NCBI GenBank assembly: GCA_964423545.1
Contig: CAYRFV010000225.1
Coordinates: 1-9,551 of the forward strand
Direction of reading: 5' to 3'
Source of the DNA: JALOOE01 sp964423545
GTDB taxonomy: Bacteria > Chloroflexota > Anaerolineae > CG2-30-64-16
DNA: 9,551 nucleotides
Part shown: positions 1 through 5,310 of the stretch, one piece after another
Numbering within the stretch: position 1 is the stretch's first letter
How the letters are laid out: each line of letters starts with the position of its first letter
Position numbers and translations under genes: made by a program
Notes under the pieces: generated by a model
Databases searched by the model: none
What the model saw: only the letters and a program-made list of their open reading frames with translations
What the model was told of the DNA's origin: nothing

Positions 1-99
1 CACGGCGCGCAGCGAATGCTCCGTAGACATGCCGCGCACGAGGCCCGCGGCTTCAGGACGCAGATGGTGATCGGTGATCTGGATGAAAGAGAATGCCAT
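1..99 (-). CDS. Metallophosphoesterase (calcineurin-like), N-terminal fragment
   Basis: This is the first 33 codons of a gene that runs off the left edge of the window. The start is ATG at 97-99, read on the minus strand, and the frame stays open to base 1. The protein begins MAFSFIQITDHHL. A hydrophobic strand followed by Asp-x-His is the first metal-binding motif of calcineurin-like/CpdA-type phosphoesterases, which use a two-metal centre to hydrolyse phosphomono- or diesters. A strong Shine-Dalgarno sequence (GGAGAGG, 107-113) lies 7 nt upstream of the ATG, and a near-consensus promoter lies at 138-167, so this is the true start. The specific substrate cannot be judged because the remaining metal ligands are outside the window. 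The family call rests on one motif plus its N-terminal position. Confidence 0.7.
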   Translation of the reverse strand, partial: MAFSFIQITDHHLRPEAAGLVRGMSTEHSLRAV

Positions 100-137
100 T
101 GGGCGACCTCTCCGCCGCATCGCAAGGCGGCTGCCTG

Positions 138-167
138 ATGATACGCTGCAAGACGACGATCTGTCAA
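138..167 (-). promoter_or_regulatory. Sigma-70-type promoter for the phosphoesterase gene
   Basis: On the minus strand, a perfect -35 box TTGACA (162-167) is followed after 18 bp by TATCAT (138-143), 5/6 to the consensus -10. Transcription would start near 131, leaving a leader of about 32 nt that includes the GGAGAGG ribosome binding site. It lies between the stop of the upstream RluA/RlmI gene and the phosphoesterase ATG, so the phosphoesterase has its own promoter. Confidence 0.75.
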
Positions 168-221
168 CCCCTCCGCCGGCGCGATCCATCGAGGCAGTGC
201 GCCTGGGTTCAGGGATGACTC

Positions 222-1994
222 CTACGACGCAGCGCCCAGGCGTGCGACCAGAATCTTGAGATATGGATCGTCCTGCGGAGCCGCAGGAAAATCGAGCGCG
301 GGCTCGTGATAGACCCCGGCCACTGCGGCTGAGCGGCCAGTGGCCGCTACCCCGGACAGCACTCGCTCGCGAAACGCGCGCCAGGGCAGGCCGACCACAT
401 TGCAGCAGGCCAGCAGCACCCCGTCCGCCGCGACCACCTGCGCGGCCAGCCCGGCGAGCTCGCCGTAGTCCTGCGACGCCGAGAAGGTCCGGCCCTTCGT
501 CCGTGAGAAGCCCGGCGGGTCTAGGATCACCAGGTCGAAGCGCTCGCCACGCTTCGCCAACCGCCCCAACCAGTCGAAAACATCGCCGAAGACGAAGTCG
601 TGGTCATCGACCGCGCAGCGATTGGCGCGGTAGTTGGCCTTGCCCCACTCCAGGGCAGAGCGGGAGAGGTCGAGGTTCAGCACACGACGCGCGCCGCCCG
701 CGGTGGCGGCGACGCCGAAGCCGCAGGTATAGGCGAAGCAGTTGAGCACACGCTTGCCGGCAGCCCAGGCGCGCACGCGGCCGCGCGTCTCGCGCATGTC
801 GGCGAAGAGGCCTACGCTGAAGCCCTCAGCGGGGCGGATCAGATAGGCCAGCCCGTCCTCGTGAGCGACGAGCTCGCGGCGTTCCGGCCCCGCCACAGGC
901 CGCGACGGCGCAAGCTCGGCGAGCTGGGCATCCGAAAGGCGGCCCGCCTGCCGCGGCCGATACTTCACATAGATGCTGGCCGCAGCGTCGATCTCGGCCA
1001 GGGCGCCGACCAAGGATGCGGGGACCGGAGGCGGCGGAGGCTGCCCGGCCTCATCGTACAGGCTCAAGATGAGCGCATCTCCGTACCGATCGATCGTCAA
1101 GCCGGGCAGCCCGTCGGCTCCGGAGTTGACCAGGCGGTAGATCGTCGTTGCAGGATCGGCCACCAGCGGCGCGCGGCGCGCGGCCGCCAGGCGGAGCAGA
1201 TCGCGCAGTGCGCCGGGCATCCGGCCGGCGAGCTCGCGGGCGGGGCGGCCGGCCGCCGCCATCACCGGAGGCAGGCTGGCCGCGAAGCGCTCAAACAGCA
1301 CCGGGGCCGGCGCAGTGAACGTCACCACCTGCCCTGTCGCCGGATGCGGGATGGCCAACTGATAGGCGTGCAGGCACAGCCGCGGCACGCGCCGCGGCTG
1401 CGGATCATAGAGCGCATCACCCACCACCGGGCAACCGATGTGCGCCAGGTGAACGCGAATCTGGTGCGGCCGGCCGGTTTCGGGGATGAGCTCGAGGAGC
1501 GTGACGCGCAATGCATGATGCGCAAGATCCGAAACTTGCGACGTGCTTCGTCCTTCGTCTGTCCTCGCTCGTCCACCGTCCACCGTCGCCACCACGCCGT
1601 AACGCGTGCGCGCGGTCAGCCCGCGCGGGTCATCGGCCGCGGCCACGCGGTACCGCTCTCCGCGCTCGCGCACGATCGGCGCGTCGATCACCCCTTCGGA
1701 CCGCCGCGGGGTCCCGTGGACGAGAGCCAGATAGACCTTGCGCGCCTCTCGGCCCTCGAACGCGCGCGCCAATGCGGCATTCGCTTCGCGGCGCGCTGCG
1801 AAGAGCAGCACGCCCGACGTCTCAGCGTCCAGGCGCTGGTGCATGCCCAGGTAGGGTAGTCCGGTCTGCGTCTGGACGATGCGCAGCACATCGCCGGGGT
1901 ACGGATCGGACGGATCAGCCGCATGCGTCGAGACGCCCGCAGGCTTGTCTACGACCACAATGTCGTCATCCTGGTGGAGGATTGGAATGCGCAT
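222..1994 (-). CDS. Fused RluA-type pseudouridine synthase and RlmI-type SAM methyltransferase
   Basis: A 590-aa bifunctional rRNA modification enzyme. Residues about 1-240 are an RluA-family pseudouridine synthase: DIVVVDKPAG at 11-20, the catalytic-loop motif HQRLDAETSG at 52-61 with the nucleophile Asp56, and ETGRPHQIRVHLAHIG at 172-187. Residues about 280-590 are an RlmI/YccW-like class I methyltransferase: YRLVNSGADGLPGLTIDRYGD (286-306) is the PUA-like/EEHEA entry region, SVGLFADMRETR (393-404) and VLNCFAYTCGFG (416-427) form the SAM site, and LDPPGF (491-496) is motif IV. Cys530/531 sit where RlmI-type m5C enzymes have a conserved Cys. The usual RluA motif has His before RLD; here it is Gln. 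An in-frame stop lies 4 codons upstream of the ATG, so no longer start is possible. No good Shine-Dalgarno is visible. The gene starts 96 nt after aspS2 with no terminator between, so co-transcription is likely. Residues 135-151 come from a heptad repeat. The target nucleotides are not predictable. Confidence 0.9.
   Translation of the reverse strand: MRIPILHQDDDIVVVDKPAGVSTHAADPSDPYPGDVLRIVQTQTGLPYLGMHQRLDAETSGVLLFAARREANAALARAFEGREARKVYLALVHGTPRRSEGVIDAPIVRERGERYRVAAADDPRGLTARTRYGVVATVDGGRARTDEGRSTSQVSDLAHHALRVTLLELIPETGRPHQIRVHLAHIGCPVVGDALYDPQPRRVPRLCLHAYQLAIPHPATGQVVTFTAPAPVLFERFAASLPPVMAAAGRPARELAGRMPGALRDLLRLAAARRAPLVADPATTIYRLVNSGADGLPGLTIDRYGDALILSLYDEAGQPPPPPVPASLVGALAEIDAAASIYVKYRPRQAGRLSDAQLAELAPSRPVAGPERRELVAHEDGLAYLIRPAEGFSVGLFADMRETRGRVRAWAAGKRVLNCFAYTCGFGVAATAGGARRVLNLDLSRSALEWGKANYRANRCAVDDHDFVFGDVFDWLGRLAKRGERFDLVILDPPGFSRTKGRTFSASQDYGELAGLAAQVVAADGVLLACCNVVGLPWRAFRERVLSGVAATGRSAAVAGVYHEPALDFPAAPQDDPYLKILVARLGAAS
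1543..1591. repeat. Degenerate heptad tandem repeat inside the RluA domain
   Basis: Seven consecutive 7-bp units, in plus-strand orientation: gtgcttc, gtccttc, gtctgtc, ctcgctc, gtccacc, gtccacc, gtcgcca. The consensus is roughly GTCCaCC. Because 7 is not a multiple of 3, the repeat encodes an irregular Arg/Asp/Gly/Ser-rich peptide (residues about 135-151 of the fusion protein) between two conserved blocks of the pseudouridine synthase. Forty-nine bases is not a multiple of three, so neighbouring sequence must have adjusted for the frame to stay open. Heptad repeats of this kind are more often intergenic. Confidence 0.6.
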
Positions 1995-2090
1995 GGTCGA
2001 TCGCGCTCAGGGGTCGGGAGCAGCGCGGCGGTCGCCACCCATCCCTTGACGCACTCTCCCGTCTCATCGCTTTCCTGGCCCGCCCGCGAT

Positions 2091-3395
2091 CTATGGCGTC
2101 AGCCGGTTCAGATCGCGCGGGAAAAGGGTCGCCAGCCGGATGTTATCCAGGCCCAGCAGCTGCATGATGAAGCGTTCCAGCCCGATAGCGAAGCCGCCAT
2201 GAGGGGGCATGCCGAACCTGAACGCCTCCAGGTAAGTCTCGAAGGGCGCAAGGTCTCGAACTCCTTTGCTCGCCGCGGCTTCCAGGTAGTCCTGGTGCAG
2301 ATGCAGCCGCTGGCCGCCCGTCACCAGCTCCGTGCCGCGGAAAAGCAGGTCGAACGAGTTCGAGTAGCGCGGATCGGCGGGATTCGGATGGGTGTAAAAC
2401 GGCCGCTTCTCCATGGGATAACCGGTGACAAACAGGAAGTCGCTGCCGTGCTCCTCGCGCGCCCACTCGCCGAGCCAGCGTTCGTGCTGAGGAGCCAGGT
2501 CGGGCTCGCCGCGACAGTCCTCGCCCCATCGCCGCAGGATCAGCTCCTGCGCCTCCGGGAAGTAGATCGTCGGGATGGGCTGCGGCACTGCAGGCAGCGC
2601 CACATCGAGCTGCGCCAGCTCTGGTGCGTATGCGGTCTGCAAATGTTCGATGATGCCCGCCACAGCTGCGGTCAGCACCGCCATCACATCCCGGTGACTG
2701 CGGATGAAGCCCATCTCCAGGTCCAGGCTGACGTATTCGTTGATGTGGCGGACCGTGTCGTGGGGCTCGGCGCGAAAAACCGGGCCGACCTCGTAGACCC
2801 GCTCAAAGACGCCCACCATGATCTGTTTGTAGAACTGCGGGCTCTGCGCCAGGTAGGCCTGCCGGTCGAAGTACTTGACGGCGAAGACGTTTGCGCCCCC
2901 CTCCGTGGCTGAGGCCACCAGCTTCGGCGTCTGGATTTCGGTGAAGCCCAGTCTGTCCAGTGTGGCCCGGTAGCCGGCCATGATCCCGGCCGACAAGCGA
3001 AACAACGCCCGCTTCTGCGGGTGGCGCAGTCCGACGACGGCGTGGTCGAGAAAGACAGGCAGGCTGGTCTTGACAGCCGGCTTGTTCAGGCTGAGCGGCG
3101 CGGCCTCGCGTACGGGCGAGAGGAGCTCGAAGACCGGCGCGTGCAACTCGACCCCGCCGGGCGCCTGCGGCTCGGCGACGACCACCCCTTCGACGGCCAG
3201 GACGGTCTCAGGCAGCAGGCCGTCGAGTGCGGCCAACGCCTGAGGCGTGTCGACCACGATCTGTGCGGCGCCCCGCACATCGCGCAGCACCATGAAGTTG
3301 ACGCCGCCCAGCCGGCGCAGTGTGTGCAGCCAGCCGGCCAGCCGCACCCGCTCGCCGATGTGCTCTCCGATCTGAGTCGTGTAGATGCGTTCCAT
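2091..3395 (-). CDS. aspS: Aspartyl-tRNA synthetase, archaeal-type (AspS2), probably non-discriminating
   Basis: A 434-aa class IIb aminoacyl-tRNA synthetase that attaches Asp to tRNA in the cytoplasm. The short archaeal/eukaryal layout is visible, with no bacterial GAD insertion domain: an OB-fold anticodon-binding domain at about 1-100 (RVRLAGWLHTLRRLGG at 16-31), then the catalytic core with SPQFYKQIMVG (185-195), motif 2 around FRAEPHDTVRHINEY (207-221, Arg208) and motif 3 GLERFIMQLLG (405-415, Arg408). HPNP (336-339) and SFDLLFRGTELVTGGQR (347-363) are typical of AspRS/AsnRS. His24 and Pro79 occupy the positions recalled as marking non-discriminating archaeal-type enzymes, where discriminating ones have Trp and Lys. 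The start is ATG at 3395: GGGAGG lies 4 nt upstream. A GTG four codons earlier is in frame but would put that site inside the gene. The gene is preceded by a T-box leader reading GAC. AsnRS is the main alternative, but the Asp specifier and overall motifs favour AspRS. Confidence 0.93.
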   Translation of the reverse strand: MERIYTTQIGEHIGERVRLAGWLHTLRRLGGVNFMVLRDVRGAAQIVVDTPQALAALDGLLPETVLAVEGVVVAEPQAPGGVELHAPVFELLSPVREAAPLSLNKPAVKTSLPVFLDHAVVGLRHPQKRALFRLSAGIMAGYRATLDRLGFTEIQTPKLVASATEGGANVFAVKYFDRQAYLAQSPQFYKQIMVGVFERVYEVGPVFRAEPHDTVRHINEYVSLDLEMGFIRSHRDVMAVLTAAVAGIIEHLQTAYAPELAQLDVALPAVPQPIPTIYFPEAQELILRRWGEDCRGEPDLAPQHERWLGEWAREEHGSDFLFVTGYPMEKRPFYTHPNPADPRYSNSFDLLFRGTELVTGGQRLHLHQDYLEAAASKGVRDLAPFETYLEAFRFGMPPHGGFAIGLERFIMQLLGLDNIRLATLFPRDLNRLTP

Positions 3396-3480
3396 TGGGC
3401 CTCCCACATGGTAGGCGCAAGGCCACGGAGCGAGGAGAACGCGTCGAGAAACGGTCTCCGCTCGGCTTGGGCCTTACGTC

Positions 3481-3524
3481 AAACAACAGCGCGCCCCCCG
3501 TCCATCCGGGACGAGGAGCGCGCT
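3481..3524 (-). terminator. T-box regulated intrinsic terminator
   Basis: On the minus strand a 16-bp uninterrupted stem (two G-U pairs) with a 5-nt loop. The arms are 3509-3524 and 3488-3503, including AGCGCGC paired with GCGCGCT and CGTCC paired with GGACG. It is followed by a modest T-rich tail, TGTTGTTT (3481-3488). The 5' arm overlaps the antiterminator of the T-box, so only one of the two structures can form. It ends about 85 nt before the aspS2 start codon, so termination here would prevent expression of aspS2 and anything downstream. Confidence 0.88.
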
Positions 3525-3820
3525 CGTGGTGCCACCCTGATTTGCCGCAGCCTCACGGCCACAGCCTCTGCGGTCTTCGGCGACCTGGCCTCGTAACGGG
3601 AGGCAGCGGCCAGGATCTAGGTCAGCGAATGAGGCGCCCCGGGCACGTGTCGCGGTGAGCCGAGAGCTGACTCACCTGACTCGCAGCCTGTACGCCGGTT
3701 CGCGGACATCGACCCCGCAGCTCCGGAGTGTCTTTCCGGGAAGGTGCAGACGACGCTCACAGCACATCACGCCGCTCTCTGGACCGCAGCCAGTCCCGTA
3801 CTCTCTCCATCACAGCCGTT
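3488..3820 (-). promoter_or_regulatory. T-box riboswitch (tRNA-Asp sensing leader)
   Basis: Binds uncharged tRNA in cis and switches transcription of aspS2. Reading the minus strand: a kink-turn-like segment (TGATGG near 3812-3807); Stem I specifier loop closed by GGAG (3805-3808) with CTCC (3725-3728) and by CGGGA (3794-3798) with TCCCG (3737-3741); the loop carries AGAGTA on one side and GAAAGACA on the other. The specifier codon is GAC (3730-3732), Asp, followed by a purine as is canonical. The AGAGAGC motif (3774-3780) begins the distal part of Stem I. Stem III is CCGCAG/CTGCGG (3568-3573 with 3545-3550). The T-box sequence AGGGTGGCACCACG is at 3525-3538. The antiterminator is GGG, the 7-nt bulge UGGCACC, then ACGAG paired to CTCGT and closing CCC. 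UGGC complements GCCA, the 3' end of a tRNA with discriminator G73, as in tRNA-Asp. All parts are in order and match the downstream gene. Confidence 0.95.
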
Positions 3821-3829
3821 TGGTATGAT

Positions 3830-3864
3830 CCGAACCCGGCCACGACGGAGACCGGGTTGTTCGG
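3830..3864 (-). other. Hairpin at the 5' end of the aspS2 leader transcript
   Basis: On the minus strand ACCCGG (3852-3857) pairs with CCGGGT (3834-3839) across a 12-nt loop. The stem is extended by CCGA (3861-3864) with TCGG (3830-3833), past a 3-nt bulge. It begins at or immediately after the predicted transcription start (about 3865) and precedes Stem I of the T-box. It may protect the 5' end of the leader or be incidental; it is not a standard T-box element. Confidence 0.5.
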
Positions 3865-3871
3865 TAGCGAG

Positions 3872-3900
3872 AGAATACCACGGTCAGGATCGGGTGTCAA
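3872..3900 (-). promoter_or_regulatory. Sigma-70-type promoter of the T-box/aspS2 unit
   Basis: Minus strand: perfect -35 TTGACA (3895-3900), an exact 17-bp spacer, then TATTCT (3872-3877) preceded by TGG, which gives an extended -10. The start point would be near 3865, giving a leader of about 470 nt that contains the whole T-box before the aspS2 ATG at 3395. The position fits the riboswitch exactly. Confidence 0.85.
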
Positions 3901-3983
3901 TTGAGTCGTTCGGCCTCATCATCCACTCGAGCCTGCGGTTGGAGAGCCGCGCGCGAGGCGGGGCCCACGGCGCCCTGTGCGCA

Positions 3984-4005
3984 AGAAGCCACTGTTGCGG
4001 CTTCT
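3984..4005 (-). terminator. Hairpin at the stop codon of the lipoprotein gene
   Basis: AGAAGCC (3984-3990) and GGCTTCT (3999-4005) form a perfect 7-bp stem with an 8-nt loop. On the minus strand it begins in the TGA stop codon of the lipoprotein gene and is followed only by TTGCGC, so the U-tract is poor. It probably ends or slows that transcript before the aspS2 promoter about 85 bp further on. Confidence 0.5.
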
Positions 4006-4931
4006 CAGCGCCAGGCGACCCATTCCCTCTGTCGATCCGAGCCTGGCCATTCGGGTGGAACTAGTCGGGCAGGCAGCGGCGGAACGAGCGACCGCGTGGG
4101 CTGCGTCCTGGGGGGCTGGGGCCGAACGACCGGCGGGATGGGTGGCGGCGGGTTCGCGGGAGGCGGCGCGGCCGTCGGCTGAGGCTTCTCCTCGGGCTCT
4201 GGCAGCTGCGTGGGCGGCCGGTGCACCGTCGGCAGGGAAGTCGGAGATGGCGTGGATGTGGGCGGCGGCACGCTTAGCGCCGGAAACCTCTCGCAGGGGA
4301 GGTTAAGCTGCACCAGTTCCACGCCGCCCGCCTCACGCGCCACCCATCCCGTTTGTCCCTGTCCAATGAACACCTTCAGCCACTTGCAGCGGCCGGCCTG
4401 GCCGGCCACGGTCAGTGCGGTGCTGCGCGCCAGGCGCGCGACTGCGTGGAACTGCGTATCCGGCCCTGCGCGCACGACGAGCATGTCGGTGACCACGAAG
4501 GCGTGCGGCGCAGGGGTGGGCGTGGCGCTCGGCGCAGGGGTCAACGTCGCGGCGAGAGTAAGCGTCACGGGGGGCGTCAAAGACGCAGCGGGCGTCAAAG
4601 ACGCAGCGGGCGTGGGCGCTGAGGTTGTGGCCGGCGCCCACATCGCGGGGGTCGACGTCGATGTCGCTGGGGTAGGGACGAGCGCCATGAGAGTCGACGC
4701 CAGCAGTACGCGGGTCGGTGTCGGGGTGAAGGCGGTCCAGCGGGTCGCGGCCGGTGACTCCGCGACCGTTGATCGGGAGGGGACAGACGACTGAGCGGTT
4801 GGCTCGCTCGGCGGGCGTGGCGTCATGGGGGCGGGCATGGTGGGCGGAGGCTTCCGCCCACACGCCGCCGGCATCAGCAGGATGAGCAGGAGAGTCACCA
4901 GCACCATATTGCCCAGAGATCGAGACCTCAT
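4005..4931 (-). CDS. SH3b-domain lipoprotein with Thr/Pro-rich linkers
   Basis: A 308-aa exported protein. Residues 1-23 are a signal peptide with Arg residues followed by a long Leu-rich core, ending LLMPAAC with candidate lipidated Cys24. The lipobox is imperfect, with Pro at -3. Residues about 30-143 are a low-complexity Thr/Pro/Ala linker with many TPTP and SLTPA motifs. Residues about 144-212 form a bacterial SH3 domain (VVTDMLVVRAGPDTQFHAVARL, then WLKV and GQTGWVAREAGGVEL), a fold that commonly binds cell-wall peptides or polysaccharides. Residues 213-308 are a Pro-rich tail. Two Cys in the SH3b region (182, 213) could pair. The start is supported by GAGG (4939-4942) 7 nt upstream of ATG and by an extended -10 box at 4960-4968. 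It appears monocistronic. A role in the cell envelope is inferred from architecture only. Confidence 0.8.
   Translation of the reverse strand: MRSRSLGNMVLVTLLLILLMPAACGRKPPPTMPAPMTPRPPSEPTAQSSVPSRSTVAESPAATRWTAFTPTPTRVLLASTLMALVPTPATSTSTPAMWAPATTSAPTPAASLTPAASLTPPVTLTLAATLTPAPSATPTPAPHAFVVTDMLVVRAGPDTQFHAVARLARSTALTVAGQAGRCKWLKVFIGQGQTGWVAREAGGVELVQLNLPCERFPALSVPPPTSTPSPTSLPTVHRPPTQLPEPEEKPQPTAAPPPANPPPPIPPVVRPQPPRTQPTRSLVPPLPARLVPPEWPGSDRQREWVAWR
4572..4613. repeat. 18-bp tandem repeat in the lipoprotein linker
   Basis: Two identical adjacent copies of gggcgtcaaagacgcagc (4572-4589 and 4590-4607) followed by a 6-bp partial copy. They encode a duplicated Pro-Ala-Ala-Ser-Leu-Thr block in the Thr/Pro-rich linker. 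Identity at every base means a recent duplication or slippage, so linker length probably varies between strains. Confidence 0.85.
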
Positions 4932-4959
4932 CGCAGCGCCTCGCTTACGTGCCGGGCGG

Positions 4960-4968
4960 ATTATACCA
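4960..4968 (-). promoter_or_regulatory. Extended -10 promoter of the lipoprotein gene
   Basis: The minus strand reads TGGTATAAT, a perfect -10 box with the TGn extension, about 28 nt upstream of the lipoprotein ATG. No convincing -35 box is seen at 16-18 bp, which is common for extended -10 promoters. Transcription would begin near 4953, giving a leader of about 22 nt that still holds the GAGG ribosome binding site. Confidence 0.7.
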
Positions 4969-5040
4969 CAGAACGCGAGAGACGACGCATCCGGCCGGTA
5001 TTCATCTCAGGCAGTGCACGCCAACCGATCGGCCTCGTCT

Positions 5041-5220
5041 TCAGGGTCTCCCCTGCACGGGGAAACGGTAATGTTTCCCTGCCTGCACATCCAGCGAGCC
5101 GTTGATGTCGGCCCAAGGGGGAGGAGCATCGATGGTGTAGTCATATCGTCCAGGGTTCAGGCAGGTGAGTTGCTCGCCATTGGCCGGAATTCTGGAACCG
5201 GACCACTCACCATTATACCA
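5041..5220 (-). pseudogene. C-terminal remnant of a secreted beta-rich protein (gene fossil)
   Basis: The minus-strand frame from 5220 to a TGA at 5041-5043 gives 59 residues that read like real protein: it begins WYNGEWSGSRIPANGEQL, continues LNPGRYDYTIDAPPPW and ends VQAGKHYRFPVQGRP. The pattern 'IPANGE...L.PG.YDYT......G...VQAG..Y.F.V' resembles the closing beta-sandwich module of surface proteins, in which a Gly/Pro turn precedes a Tyr-rich strand. The frame has no ATG, GTG or TTG start and is immediately preceded by TAG (5221-5223). The codons before that TAG encode NDTALFR, which could continue the domain, so the TAG may be a nonsense mutation. Further upstream the region becomes the ribosome binding site and start of the divergent dehydratase gene. 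I infer a truncated, decayed gene. An expressed small protein is less likely. I do not recognise the family. Confidence 0.55.
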
Positions 5221-5310
5221 CTAACGGAAAAGCGCGGTATCATTGCGGTTCGGGAGAACAGCGTCGTGACAGCACGGATCGACAACACCCCTGAAGAAGC
5301 GAGGGCAAGC

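Noticed and set aside
168..221. Possible terminator after the RluA/RlmI gene.
   Set aside because: Only 4-bp stems (for example CCTG/CAGG) can be drawn and no T-tract follows.
600..1859. Long plus-strand open frame of about 419 codons.
   Set aside because: It is antisense to the RluA/RlmI fusion, is Arg/Gly/Ala-rich with no recognisable motif, and is explained by high-GC codon bias of the real gene.
3396..3407. GTG start for aspS2, four codons upstream of the ATG.
   Set aside because: The GGGAGG ribosome binding site lies between that GTG and the ATG, so it can serve only the ATG at 3395.
5058..5081. Inverted repeat GGGAAAC-6-GTTTCCC as a possible operator for the dehydratase gene.
   Set aside because: It lies about 230 bp upstream of the start codon, with no promoter beside it, and falls inside the protein-like frame (Ala-Gly-Lys-His-Tyr-Arg-Phe-Pro), which explains much of the sequence.
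5212..5220. Second minus-strand TGGTATAAT, identical to the lipoprotein extended -10 box.
   Set aside because: It reads as Trp-Tyr-Asn in the same frame as the protein fossil, has no -35 partner, and is followed by no intact gene for about 280 bp. Coincidence with codons is the simpler explanation.
4825..5310. N-terminal extension of the dehydratase from an upstream ATG in the same open frame.
   Set aside because: The 162 extra residues have no family resemblance and overlap the lipoprotein gene, its promoter and the fossil. The ATG at 5311 has a ribosome binding site and aligns with the usual ManD N-terminus.
5221..5310. Plus-strand promoter for the dehydratase (TATCAT at 5238-5243).
   Set aside because: No -35-like sequence is found at 16-18 bp and no TGn extension, so the match is within chance expectation.
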